Below, in pieces: positions 28,506-37,305 of a DNA stretch of 64,000 nt (its first letter is position 1; the number at the start of each line of letters is the position of its first letter). Source of the DNA: Arthrobacter humicola (GTDB lineage Bacteria > Actinomycetota > Actinomycetes > Actinomycetales > Micrococcaceae). The translations under genes were made by a program, and so were the position numbers. The notes under the pieces were generated by a model that had not been told where the DNA came from, searched no databases, and worked only from the letters and a program-made list of their open reading frames with translations. The DNA is taken from assembly GCF_022803015.1 (NCBI RefSeq), contig NZ_JAFKON010000001.1:620001-684000 (forward strand), given 5' to 3'.

Positions 28506-28853
28506 ATGAGCGATCGCAGCCTGCGGGGTATGCGCCTTGGCGCACAGAGCATGGAGACCGAATCCGGCGTCGAACCGGCTCCGCGCCAGCGGGTTGAATA
28601 CCGTTGCGAGGATGGCGAGCAGGTGTTCGTGACATTCTCCTCGGAAGCCGAAATCCCCCCGGTCTGGGTTTCGAAGACGGGCAAGGAGGCGTTGCTTGTG
28701 GATGGCGAACGCCCTGTCAACAGCAACGAGAAGGCAGTGCGCACGCACTGGGACATGCTGCTGGAGCGCCGCTCGCTTCCCGAACTTGAGCAGATCCTCG
28801 AAGATCGCCTCACCATCCTGCGCGAACGCCGCGGCGAACGCCGCTCGGCCTAG
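28506..28853 (+). CDS. rbpA: RNA polymerase-binding protein RbpA
   Basis: A 115-residue actinobacterial transcription factor that binds RNA polymerase and group 1/2 sigma factors and stabilises the open complex. Visible parts are the N-terminal basic tail (SDRSLRGMRLGAQS), the core domain (VEYRCEDGEQVFVTFSSEAE, PPVWVSKTGKEA), and the C-terminal sigma-interaction helix (RSLPELEQILEDRLTILRER). The length matches the family. GAGGGAGAAAAG precedes the ATG. It stands alone with its own promoter region and a strong terminator. Confidence 0.96.
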   Translation: MSDRSLRGMRLGAQSMETESGVEPAPRQRVEYRCEDGEQVFVTFSSEAEIPPVWVSKTGKEALLVDGERPVNSNEKAVRTHWDMLLERRSLPELEQILEDRLTILRERRGERRSA

Positions 28854-28875
28854 TCCCCAGCGCACCGGCTACGGC

Positions 28876-28918
28876 AAGGGCCGGGCCCGCATCATTCGAT
28901 GCGGGCCCGGCCCTTTTT
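28876..28918 (+). terminator. Rho-independent terminator of rbpA
   Basis: Perfect 17-bp arms (AAGGGCCGGGCCCGCAT and its complement) with a 6-base loop, followed at once by five T residues. It begins 22 bases after the rbpA stop. Confidence 0.93.
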
Positions 28919-28998
28919 CTGTTCTTCCACGCTCTGCGGCTCCTCTGCGCCTCCTGCGGCTGCATCGCCTGGACGCGCGCAGGAGCCGGGATACTGCG

Positions 28999-29736
28999 TC
29001 AGCCGGGGGTGAGGACGCAGAACTCGTTGCCCTCCGAGTCGGCGAGGCAGACCCAGGGCACATCGCCTTGGCCGACGTCGGCGTCAGTGGCGCCCAGAGT
29101 CCGCAGCCGGGCCACCTCCGCCGCCTGATCATCACCCGGGTATGGCATCAGGTCGAGATGGACACGGCCCCACACGGCAGGCACGCCGGGCGTACGAAGG
29201 AACTCAAGGTACGGCCCGACACCCTTGGCCGAACGCAGCCTCGCGTGATCGTCGTCCACCTCGTGCAGGGTCCAGTCCGTCGCCCCGGCCCAGAACCCGG
29301 CCATGGCCCGTGGGTCTGCACAGCTGACCACCACCGCGGCGATCGGCCCGGTGTCCTGGTAGATCGGGCGGGGCTCCAGCACGCGGAACAGGTTGCCCTC
29401 CGGGTCGGCCAGAACCGTCCACGGCTCAGCACCCTGGCCGACGTCGGCGGGCGTCGCGCCGAGCCCCAAGAGATGCGCCACCAGCTCCGCCTGGTGGGCC
29501 GCAGAGGTGGTGGCGAGATCGAGGCGCGCCCGGTACCCCACCGTCTCGGGGTCCGGGACGGTGACGACATCGACGCAGACGGCGGCGGGGTCCGGCCAGA
29601 CGAAACCCAGGGGTTCAACATTGGTCACACCGGGTCCCTCGCTGGACACACCCCAGCCGAGTGCCTCCGCCCAAAACCGGCCGAGCGTTGAGTCATCCCG
29701 AGCCTTGAAATTCACCTGAACAAGTTGCAGCGCCAT
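28999..29736 (-). CDS. Two-domain VOC family protein
   Basis: A 245-residue protein made of two glyoxalase-like modules of about 120 residues each, each ending in a similar block (WTVLADPEGNLFRVLEP and WVCLADSEGNEFCVLTP, with ADVGQG before each). This shows an internal duplication. ATG at 29736 is chosen since the longer frame to 29847 overlaps the mannosyltransferase gene; GGGTCGGGCGG precedes it. Substrate unknown; such proteins are often dioxygenase- or lyase-like. Confidence 0.85.
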   Translation of the reverse strand: MALQLVQVNFKARDDSTLGRFWAEALGWGVSSEGPGVTNVEPLGFVWPDPAAVCVDVVTVPDPETVGYRARLDLATTSAAHQAELVAHLLGLGATPADVGQGAEPWTVLADPEGNLFRVLEPRPIYQDTGPIAAVVVSCADPRAMAGFWAGATDWTLHEVDDDHARLRSAKGVGPYLEFLRTPGVPAVWGRVHLDLMPYPGDDQAAEVARLRTLGATDADVGQGDVPWVCLADSEGNEFCVLTPG

Positions 29737-29783
29737 ACCGCCCGACCCTATACCCCGGTGATGCCCGGACCGGGAGACACGCC

Positions 29784-30530
29784 TTAGGCGTCCTGCCTGC
29801 TGTCCTGCTTGCCCCGGAGCTTGTTCCAGCGGGCCGTGAGTCCCCATTTGGTGACGTTGATCATGGCTTCGACGACGATGTTGCCGCTCATCTTCGAAGC
29901 GCCGAGCTCGCGCTCCACGAACGTAATGGGCCGTTCCACGATGGTCAGGCCGAGCTTGGCCACGCGCCAGGCAAGATCCACCTGGAAGCCATAGCCTACC
30001 GAGTCGACCGCATCCAGGTTCAGCTTCTCCAGCGTGGTCCGCCGGAAGGCGCGGAAGCCGCCGGTGACGTCCTTGATCCTTACTCCGAGCATGATCCGCG
30101 CGTACGTGCTGCCGACGCGGCTGATGGCCTGGCGGTAGAGCGGCCAGTTGACCACACGGCCGCCGGGAACCCAGCGGGAGCCCATGGCGAGGTCCGCGCC
30201 CTGCTCCACGGCCTCGATCAGCTGCGGCAGCTGCTCGGGCTGGTGCGAGCCGTCAGCGTCCATCTCCACGAGGATGTCGTAGCCGGCGTCCAGGCCCCAC
30301 TTGAAGCCCGCGATGTACGCCGCTCCCAGGCCGGCCTTTCCGGCGCGGTGCAGGACGTGGACCTGTCCGTCTTCTGCGGCCATGCGGTCCGCCAGCTGCC
30401 CCGTGCCGTCAGGGCTGTTGTCGTCGACAACCAGCACGTCGGAGGCGGGCACGGCTGTGCGCAGGCGACCGAGGGTCTTGGGCAACGATTCCAGCTCGTT
30501 ATAGGTCGGGATGATGGTGAGGACACGCAC
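29784..30530 (-). CDS. ppm1: Polyprenol monophosphomannose synthase (GT2)
   Basis: A 248-residue glycosyltransferase of family 2 that moves mannose from GDP-mannose to polyprenyl phosphate at the membrane, feeding lipoglycan and protein mannosylation. Motifs are IIPTYNE near the N-terminus, VVDDNSPDGT, and the metal-binding DADGSH. It lacks the C-terminal membrane domain found in some homologues, and there is no Lnt-like fusion partner as in Mycobacterium. It has its own promoter region with TATAAT on its strand at 30606-30611. Confidence 0.92.
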   Translation of the reverse strand: MRVLTIIPTYNELESLPKTLGRLRTAVPASDVLVVDDNSPDGTGQLADRMAAEDGQVHVLHRAGKAGLGAAYIAGFKWGLDAGYDILVEMDADGSHQPEQLPQLIEAVEQGADLAMGSRWVPGGRVVNWPLYRQAISRVGSTYARIMLGVRIKDVTGGFRAFRRTTLEKLNLDAVDSVGYGFQVDLAWRVAKLGLTIVERPITFVERELGASKMSGNIVVEAMINVTKWGLTARWNKLRGKQDSRQDA

Positions 30531-30995
30531 AGCGAGGCCTTTCCTTGAAGGGAGCGGTCGGTGCGCCGAAAGTCAATGGTTCCGGATATTCAGGCGCAAC
30601 TTCCCATTATAGGGAGTTGCGCGCCCGTGGGGCGCCCGCGAGGCGGCCGTGCGGCCGCCCGGGCAGGTCCACCCGCTTCGGGCCAGTTCCGGCAGGCCAC
30701 GAATTGCGGCGCCGGAACCGTTTTCTGCTGCGAAGTAGACCCGCCCCCTGGGGGTGCCCGTGGTCATGACCAAGTAAAGCTCCCGCGGGTGCGGCAACCT
30801 GGGAAGGACCGTGGACTGCCGGAGTCTGCGCGGTACGCAACCCTCCGTTGCCCCTCAATGCTACGGGGGCGGGCCGATCTGTCAACCGAGCCGTGACCTG
30901 CCGTTTCGTCTGTCGGCGCAGTTCAGGGCGGGGTCGCGGGTGGAAATGTTTCCGCTCCGTCCGCTGGATGACGGGCCGGATCAGGCGCCAGGTGT
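30531..30995. other. 465-bp intergenic region between the amidohydrolase and ppm1
   Basis: No convincing gene in either strand. It holds the palindrome with TATAAT at 30594-30622 and a perfect 10-bp palindrome GGTCATGACC at 30762-30771. The remaining sequence is GC-rich without further clear signals. Confidence 0.6.
30594..30622 (-). promoter_or_regulatory. ppm1 promoter -10 element inside an inverted repeat
   Basis: GCGCAACTTCCC and GGGAGTTGCGC flank ATTATA; read on the minus strand the loop is a perfect TATAAT with GGG/CCC on either side, about 75 bases before the ppm1 start. The palindrome (one bulge) could be an operator over the promoter, or a hairpin. No clear -35 is seen. Confidence 0.5.
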
Positions 30996-32675
30996 TCAGG
31001 CGTGGAGGGCGCCGCTGGCATAGAGTTCCTGGCCGTCCCGTACCGTCAGGAGGCAGGCCGGATCGCTGCCGGTGTCGAGCGCCGGCAGCAGCGGGGTACG
31101 GGCGCGCGGGTCGGTGCTCCACGACTGCACGCGCCCGTCGGCCACCTGGACCATGAGCTCCTCGACCCCCCAGACCGCAAAGCTGGCCGGAGCGCCCGGC
31201 ACCAGTTGCCCGGCCATGGGGTTGGGGTAGCGGGCTGCCCGCCAGCCGGCCCGCGTGTGGCCGAGGAACGCGGCGCGGGCGGAGATCTGTTCGGCGGGAT
31301 TGGTGTGCTGCAGGCACGCGCGCACGCTGGACCACGGCCGGAGCGGCGTCACCGGACTGTCGCTGCCGAAGCAGATCGGCACACCGGCCGCGTAGAGGCT
31401 GCCAAAGGCATTCATTCCCAGCCGGCGGGAGCCGAGCCGCTGCTGGTACAGTCGGTCCCCGCCACCCCACAGGGCGTCGAAGACCGGCTGCGCGCTGACG
31501 CTGACCGAATAGCGGGCCAGCCGGCTGATGGCCGCGGCATCCGCGAGTTCGACGTGCTCGAACCGGTGCCCCGCGGCACGGACGCGCTGCTCCCCCACCT
31601 CAGCCGCGGCGAGGTCGAGGGCGTCGAGGGCCGCGTCCAGGCCGGCGTCGCCGATCACGTGGAAACCCGCCTGGAGCCCCAGGAGGGAGCACGCCGCGAG
31701 GTGGGCGGCTGCCTCGGCCACGGAGAGGTACAGGCTGCCGCGCTCTCCGGGCGCGTCGGTGTAGTCCGCACGCAGGGCGGCAGTCCGTGAGCCGATCGAG
31801 CCGTCGATGTTCAGGTCGCCGGCCAGGCCCAGCACGGGCAGGCCCAATTCGTCCAGGATGGACTGGGCATGTTCGGCGGATCCGGCGAGCTCGCCCCAGT
31901 ACGGCAGGATCTCCGGCACTGCCACGCCGTCCACCCCGTTCGGTCCGCCGCCGGAGGTGCTGTTCCAGGCCACCGCGAGCCGCAGGTCCTCGATGCTTCC
32001 GATATGCGGCGCGGCCATCTCGGCGAGGGCCACGTAGCCGTTGGCCGCTGCCTCGGCGAGGGCGCGCTGCTGGTATGCGCGCAGGGCGTCCGCCGGCAGC
32101 CGGCGGGCCGCCAGGCGGGCCGCGGTGTGGGCGTCGCGTTTGACCTGGCTTCCGGCGCCGCCGCCGTCGAGCCCGTCCAGTCCGGCCGATGCGGCCAGGG
32201 AGTTCGATATCAGGGCCGAGTGGACATCCACGCGGGACAGGTAGACCTGGCGGCCGCCGGCCGCGCGTTCGATTTCGTCCCGGGAGGGCAGGGCGGGATC
32301 GGCCCAGGTGGTCTCGTCCCAGCCGTGGCCCAGGACGGGACCGCCCGCGCTGGACGCGGAGGCGGCGGCGACGGCGTCGAGGAGTTCAGCGGAGGAGCGC
32401 ACCCCGGTCAGCTGGAGGCCCTCCAGCGCGATTCCGGTTTCCGTCAGGTGGATGTGGGAGTCCACGAAGCCGGGGGCCAGGAGCGCGCCCTGCAGATCGA
32501 TCACCTCCATGGAGGCATCGGCGATGGACGTGGCGGCCTGCTCGGAACCAACCCAGGCGACGGTGTCGCCGTCGACCAGCATCGCAGTCGCAAAGGGATC
32601 GGCAGCTGTGTAGACCGAGCCGTTGCGGTACAGCGTGACGTTGCGGGGGGCGGGGGCGGCCGGCGAATCGGTCAT
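30996..32675 (-). CDS. Amidohydrolase family protein (YtcJ-like, Amidohydro_3)
   Basis: A 559-residue metal-dependent hydrolase. It has an N-terminal beta-sandwich start, the strand-1 metal motif VDSHIHL, the downstream His motifs (GFHVIGDAG, HRFEHVEL) and the late Asp in CFGSDSPV, as in YtcJ-like proteins. These act on N-acyl or cyclic amides, but few have known substrates. It stands alone, 117 bases from the helicase gene upstream, and could be co-transcribed with it. Confidence 0.87.
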   Translation of the reverse strand: MTDSPAAPAPRNVTLYRNGSVYTAADPFATAMLVDGDTVAWVGSEQAATSIADASMEVIDLQGALLAPGFVDSHIHLTETGIALEGLQLTGVRSSAELLDAVAAASASSAGGPVLGHGWDETTWADPALPSRDEIERAAGGRQVYLSRVDVHSALISNSLAASAGLDGLDGGGAGSQVKRDAHTAARLAARRLPADALRAYQQRALAEAAANGYVALAEMAAPHIGSIEDLRLAVAWNSTSGGGPNGVDGVAVPEILPYWGELAGSAEHAQSILDELGLPVLGLAGDLNIDGSIGSRTAALRADYTDAPGERGSLYLSVAEAAAHLAACSLLGLQAGFHVIGDAGLDAALDALDLAAAEVGEQRVRAAGHRFEHVELADAAAISRLARYSVSVSAQPVFDALWGGGDRLYQQRLGSRRLGMNAFGSLYAAGVPICFGSDSPVTPLRPWSSVRACLQHTNPAEQISARAAFLGHTRAGWRAARYPNPMAGQLVPGAPASFAVWGVEELMVQVADGRVQSWSTDPRARTPLLPALDTGSDPACLLTVRDGQELYASGALHA

Positions 32676-32792
32676 GGGGCGGGAACTCCTTGTTGCTGGG
32701 GGCCGGCCGAGGGCCGGCGGGTTCGAAAATCTGCGAGGCCGCGGTAGCGGGCCAGCGAGTGGTCCAGGGAGCGGGCCGGTCCGGCCCGCGCC

Positions 32793-35732
32793 CTAGGCCA
32801 CGGAGGAATAGGCGACGACGCCGCGTTTGATGAGCTTGATGGCCTCCGCGCACAGCCGCGCAATCCGGGGGTCGAGGTTCGGGATGTCGGCGAGCTGGTC
32901 CAGGAGGTCGATCACCTGTTTGACCCAGCGGACAAAGTCGCCCGCGGCCAGGTCGGTGCCGCTCAGCACGTCCTGGAGGTGCCGGCCCTTGGCCCATTTG
33001 TAGATCGGCCACACAAGGCCGAGCTCGGGCTCGCCAGTGAGGGGCAGCTTGTTGGCTTCCTCGACGTCCTCCAGCGCGGACCATTCGCGCACCACGGTGT
33101 CTACCGCGGATTCCAGGGACACGCTCGGCATCTTGGGCCGCAGGCCGCGGTCCTCACGCTTGGCCTGGTAGACGAGGACACTGGCCAGCGCGGCGATCTC
33201 GGCGGCGTCGAGGTCGTTGAAGGCCCCCATCCGCAGTGACTGCGAAATCAGCAGGTCCTTTTCGCCGTAGATCCGCCGCAGGCGTTGCCCGTCCGGGCTG
33301 ATGGACAGCGCGCCCGTGTCCGAGGTTTCCAGGTAGCCGTAGCCCGTCAGGACGCCGCAGACACGGTCGAACGTCTTGGCGATGGTGTTGGTCCGGCCCT
33401 GGATCTGGCGGATGAGCCCATCCGTTTCCTGGCGGAGTTTCCACCAGCGTTCGGACCACCGGGCATGGTCCTCGCGTTCGCTGCAGCCGTGGCACGGATG
33501 GGCGCGCAGTTCCCGGCGCAGCTCGGCGATCCGCTTCTCCTGGTTGGGCGCAGCGGAGGCCCGGCCGAAGTCGTCGTCGCGGCGCGGCGGCGCCGGCGGC
33601 CGATGCTCGCGGATGGCGTTGCGCACCGAGGACGCCAGGTCGCGGCGGGACTTGGGAACCTTGGCGTTGAAGGTCTTGGGAATCCTGATCCGGGTGATCG
33701 GCGACAACGGCCCTTCGACGTCGTGCAGGCCAATCCGGCGGAGCTGGTTGTCCAGCGTCATGACGGCGGGGCGGGGCTCGCGGGATTCGTGGTCGGAGCT
33801 GAGCACCACCGCGAGCCCCGGCGACTTCCCGGCCGGAACATCCACCACGTCCCCCGGAAGCAGCCTGCTCAGGGAGTCCTCGGTCAAGGACTTCCTGGCT
33901 CGGGACGTGCTCCGGGAGGCCATGGTTTCGGCATCGCCCAGGGCCCGCCGCAGCCGCGCGTATTCGGTAAAGTCGCCCAGGTGGCAGGTCATGGCCTTGC
34001 TGAACCCGGCAATGGATTCTTCCCGGCTCCTGACCTGCCGGGCCAGTCCCACCACGGATCGGTCCGCCTGGAACTGGGCAAAGGATGATTCGAGGATCTC
34101 CCGGGCGCGCGGCCGGCCGAACTGCGCCAAAAGGTTGATCGACATGTTGTACGTGGGCCGGAAGCTGGAGTTCAGCGGGTAGGTTCGCCGTGAGGCCAGG
34201 CCGGCGACGGCGGCCGGATCCGTTCCGGGCTGCCACAGCACTACGGCGTGGCCCTCGACGTCGATGCCGCGGCGGCCGGCGCGGCCCGTCAGCTGGGTGT
34301 ACTCCCCCGCCGTGATGTTGACGTGGGCCTCGCCGTTGAACTTGTCGAGCTTTTCGAGCACGACGCAGCGGGCCGGCATGTTGACGCCCAGGGCGAGTGT
34401 TTCGGTGGCGAAGACGGCCTTGACCAGCCCGTCGACGAACAGCTTCTCCACAACCTCCTTGAAGGTCGGCAGCATGCCGGCGTGGTGCGCGGCGAGCCCG
34501 CGGAGCAGGCCGTCCCGCCAGCTCCAGAAGCCGAGCACATCGAGGTCATCCGAGGGGATGTCCTGGGCGGCCTCGTCGACGCGCCGGGCGATGATCTGCT
34601 GTTCGGCCTCGCTGGTCAGCCAGAGTCCGGCCGCGACGCACTGGGCCACGGCGGCATCGCAGCCGGCGCGCGAGAAGATGAATGTGATGGCCGGCAAGAG
34701 GTCCTGCCGGTCCAGGCTGGCGATGACCTGCGGCCGGCTGGCCTTCCGCACCGGGCTGCGCTGGGCGCCCTGCGGTTCGTCCCGCTGGCTGCGTTGCTGG
34801 CGGCGCTGGTTCCGGCCGCCGTGGCCGAAGCGGCCACGGAAATTCATCTGGCTCTCGGCCCGGGCCATGGACAGCAGTTCCGGGTTGACCTCGAAGCCGG
34901 CCCGCCCTGGCACTTCCGAGGTGACGGCGGCCGCCGGGCCGCCGACAACAGCATCGGCTACGGCGGATGCCTCCCCGGCAGTTGCCTCACTGGCAGTTGC
35001 CCCAACAGGCAGGGCGATCTCGTCAAAGCTCGTGTCGCCGGCAAACAGGTCCACGATCTTCCGCCCCACCATGACGTGCTGCCACAGCGGCACCGGGCGG
35101 TGCTCGGAGACGATCACATCGGTCTGCCCGCGGACGGTGTCGAGCCACGCACCGAACTCCTCGGCGTTGGAGACCGTGGCACTCAGGGACGCCACCTGGA
35201 CCTCGCTGGGCAGATGGATGATGACTTCCTCCCACACAGCGCCGCGGAAGCGGTCGGCGAGGTAGTGGACTTCGTCCATGACCACGAAGCCGAGATCATC
35301 CAGGGTGTCCGAATCCGCGTAGAGCATGTTGCGGAGCACTTCGGTGGTCATGACCACCACCGGGGCGTCGCCGTTGATGCTGGTATCTCCGGTGAGCAGG
35401 CCCACCTGGGCGGCGCCGTACTTGGCGGCCAGTTCGGAGTACTTCTGGTTGCTCAGGGCTTTGATGGGGGTGGTGTAGAACGCCTTGAGCCCACGCTGGA
35501 GGGCCAGATAGATGGCGAACTCCCCCACAATCGTCTTCCCGGCGCCGGTGGGGGCGGCCACCAGCACGCCCCGGCCGGCCTGCAGGGACAGGCATGCTTC
35601 GCGCTGGAAGTCATCGAGTTCAAATTCGAGCGAGCGGATGAACCCGCCCAGATAGGTCTTGGCTTCAGCAGCCCGCTCGACGCTGGCGCGGTAACGTTCG
35701 GACGGTGATTCCGGCCCGGGGTGTGAGGACAT
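32793..35732 (-). CDS. Ski2/Mtr4-like DEVH-box RNA helicase (HelY type)
   Basis: A 979-residue superfamily 2 helicase. Motif I is APTGAGKT, motif II is DEVH (VVMDEVHYLADRFRG), then the TGRAGRRG motif VI, and a C-terminal DSHCT domain (about the last 180 residues, with LLISQSLRMGAFNDLDAAEI). Actinobacterial members resemble HelY of Mycobacterium. A roughly 90-residue insert (about 235-325) between the two RecA domains holds an Ala/Val/Thr stretch and an Arg/Gly/Gln-rich run (NFRGRFGHGGRNQRRQQRSQ), likely disordered and RNA-binding. Helps RNA processing or decay. Confidence 0.92.
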   Translation of the reverse strand: MSSHPGPESPSERYRASVERAAEAKTYLGGFIRSLEFELDDFQREACLSLQAGRGVLVAAPTGAGKTIVGEFAIYLALQRGLKAFYTTPIKALSNQKYSELAAKYGAAQVGLLTGDTSINGDAPVVVMTTEVLRNMLYADSDTLDDLGFVVMDEVHYLADRFRGAVWEEVIIHLPSEVQVASLSATVSNAEEFGAWLDTVRGQTDVIVSEHRPVPLWQHVMVGRKIVDLFAGDTSFDEIALPVGATASEATAGEASAVADAVVGGPAAAVTSEVPGRAGFEVNPELLSMARAESQMNFRGRFGHGGRNQRRQQRSQRDEPQGAQRSPVRKASRPQVIASLDRQDLLPAITFIFSRAGCDAAVAQCVAAGLWLTSEAEQQIIARRVDEAAQDIPSDDLDVLGFWSWRDGLLRGLAAHHAGMLPTFKEVVEKLFVDGLVKAVFATETLALGVNMPARCVVLEKLDKFNGEAHVNITAGEYTQLTGRAGRRGIDVEGHAVVLWQPGTDPAAVAGLASRRTYPLNSSFRPTYNMSINLLAQFGRPRAREILESSFAQFQADRSVVGLARQVRSREESIAGFSKAMTCHLGDFTEYARLRRALGDAETMASRSTSRARKSLTEDSLSRLLPGDVVDVPAGKSPGLAVVLSSDHESREPRPAVMTLDNQLRRIGLHDVEGPLSPITRIRIPKTFNAKVPKSRRDLASSVRNAIREHRPPAPPRRDDDFGRASAAPNQEKRIAELRRELRAHPCHGCSEREDHARWSERWWKLRQETDGLIRQIQGRTNTIAKTFDRVCGVLTGYGYLETSDTGALSISPDGQRLRRIYGEKDLLISQSLRMGAFNDLDAAEIAALASVLVYQAKREDRGLRPKMPSVSLESAVDTVVREWSALEDVEEANKLPLTGEPELGLVWPIYKWAKGRHLQDVLSGTDLAAGDFVRWVKQVIDLLDQLADIPNLDPRIARLCAEAIKLIKRGVVAYSSVA

Positions 35733-35756
35733 GTTTCCAGCCTAGTGCGCGAAAGG

Positions 35757-36593
35757 CTAGAGATTCTCCAGCTCGGAGCTGGGGGTGGCGTGGTCGGCGG
35801 TGGCTTCGGTCTCGGCGTCGCGTTTGACGGCGCGCCGCTCGCGCCGGCGATCGTTGAGCAGGCACAGCCCGATCGCGGCGAAGAACAGCGCCAGCATGGG
35901 TCCGGCCAGGTAGAACATGCTCATGGCGTCGGCGCCGGGAGCGGCCATCGCGGCGAACAGGCAGACCAGGAAGACTGTAATCCGCCAGCTCTTGAGCAGC
36001 TGCTGGCCCTTGATGAGTCCGGCCAGGTTCAGCCCGAACAGGACCACCGGGAGGAGGAAGGCGATGCCGAAGGCGAGCAGCAGCCGCAGCACGAAGGACA
36101 GGTACACCTGGGCGCTGATGAAGTTGGAGCCGCCCGACGGCGTGAAGTCGGTCAGGACGCGGACCGCGTTGGGCAGCACGAGCCAGGCCAGCAGGACGCC
36201 GCCGACGAAGAGCGGCACGGCCGCCGCCACGAAGGACAGGGCCAGGCGGCGTTCCCTCTTATGCAGCCCCGGCACGATGAAGGCCCAGAGCTGGTAGAGC
36301 CAGACGGGGCTGGCGATAATCAGGCCCAGGAACACGGAGACCTGGATCATGAGGTCGAACGAGCTCGCGACGCCGTCGAAATTTAGAGTGGCCTGGCGGC
36401 CTTCATGTTCGTTCAGGTCGCGGATCGGCTTGATCAGCGCCGCCAGCATTGGCTGGTAGACAAGGAAACCCACTACCGTCCCAAGGACGACGGCGATTGC
36501 CGCCTTAAAGAGCCGGTTGCGCAGCTCTTTGAGGTGGTCGAGGAGCGCCATCCTCCCCTCGGGGTTCGATCGACGGCTCATGGTTACTGCCAT
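35757..36593 (-). CDS. tatC: Sec-independent protein translocase TatC
   Basis: A 278-residue six-segment inner-membrane protein, the twin-arginine signal receptor. The N-terminal family block is MALLDHLKELRNRLFKA with the conserved Glu after Leu-Lys; the cytoplasmic loop after segment 2 includes PVWLYQLWAFIVPGLHKRE. It follows tatA by 6 bases. The C-terminal 40 residues are charged. No ribosome-binding site settles the start; ATG at 36581 is possible. Confidence 0.96.
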   Translation of the reverse strand: MAVTMSRRSNPEGRMALLDHLKELRNRLFKAAIAVVLGTVVGFLVYQPMLAALIKPIRDLNEHEGRQATLNFDGVASSFDLMIQVSVFLGLIIASPVWLYQLWAFIVPGLHKRERRLALSFVAAAVPLFVGGVLLAWLVLPNAVRVLTDFTPSGGSNFISAQVYLSFVLRLLLAFGIAFLLPVVLFGLNLAGLIKGQQLLKSWRITVFLVCLFAAMAAPGADAMSMFYLAGPMLALFFAAIGLCLLNDRRRERRAVKRDAETEATADHATPSSELENL

Positions 36594-36599
36594 GCGGTC

Positions 36600-36869
36600 T
36601 TAGGCGCGGGTCGACGGCGGAACGTCGGTTCCGTCGCCCGTGCGGCTTTCCGGTGCGCCGGTCTGCGGGTGGTTGATGACCCGTCCTTCAACCGGCTCGG
36701 AGCCATCCTTGGCATCGGTGGTGCCGTCCTTCTTCATTTCCCGGACTTCCGACTTGAAAATGCGCATCGACTGGCCCAGGCTGCGGGCCATACCCGGCAG
36801 CTTCGGCGCAGCGAACAGCACCAGTGCCAGAACGATGATGATGATGAGATGCCAGCCTTCAAGCCTCAT
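36600..36869 (-). CDS. tatA: Twin-arginine translocase subunit TatA
   Basis: An 89-residue TatA with a short periplasmic start, a single membrane helix (about residues 6-22), the hinge FAAPKLPGMARSLGQSMRIF and an amphipathic helix followed by a polar tail. AAAGGA lies nine bases before the ATG. Together with TatC it makes the folded-protein exporter; no tatB is seen nearby, as expected in actinobacteria that use TatA/TatC or place tatB elsewhere. Confidence 0.96.
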   Translation of the reverse strand: MRLEGWHLIIIIVLALVLFAAPKLPGMARSLGQSMRIFKSEVREMKKDGTTDAKDGSEPVEGRVINHPQTGAPESRTGDGTDVPPSTRA

Positions 36870-36904
36870 GGGGAGAGGTCCTTTCGTTTGAATACATCCT
36901 ATGT

Positions 36905-37300
36905 CTAACGCGTTTCGATGTCGCGCAGCGCCTGGGGTTGCCCGCGGTCCTTCTTGCGTTGGATGCGGCGCAGCCGGCGGGCGTTTTGCCGGGCGAGCTT
37001 GGATGCGTGGTAATCATGTCGCATCCGCGCGGGCGAGGCAAAAATGGCGTCGCCGGGCACCGGCCGAAGGGATTCGTCCGCGCTGCCCGGGTCACCGGCG
37101 CCGGCCGCTGTCGAACCAGCCGCTGAAACGGTGCCGGTGCCCGCTGGTGAAGGCAGGGTGGAAAAGCGGTCCGCGGCTTCACCCAATTCGGTGAGCGTCG
37201 TTGTGGCTTGCCGGAACAGCCGGAAGCCGAGCACGCCGAAGAACAACAGCGACAACGCGACAAGCGCTATCCAAATAACGATCCAGGACCACCAAGGCAT
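36905..37300 (-). CDS. Small membrane protein of unknown function
   Basis: A 131-residue protein with one N-terminal membrane segment (PWWSWIVIWIALVALSLLFF), a flexible Ala/Gly/Ser region, and a very basic C-terminal helix (RRLRRIQRKKDRG). The ATG at 37300 begins 6 bases after the pafBC stop; a longer frame to 37363 overlaps that gene. Its steady position between pafBC and tatA suggests co-transcription. No function is recognised. Confidence 0.78.
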   Translation of the reverse strand: MPWWSWIVIWIALVALSLLFFGVLGFRLFRQATTTLTELGEAADRFSTLPSPAGTGTVSAAGSTAAGAGDPGSADESLRPVPGDAIFASPARMRHDYHASKLARQNARRLRRIQRKKDRGQPQALRDIETR

Positions 37301-37305
37301 GCTGA

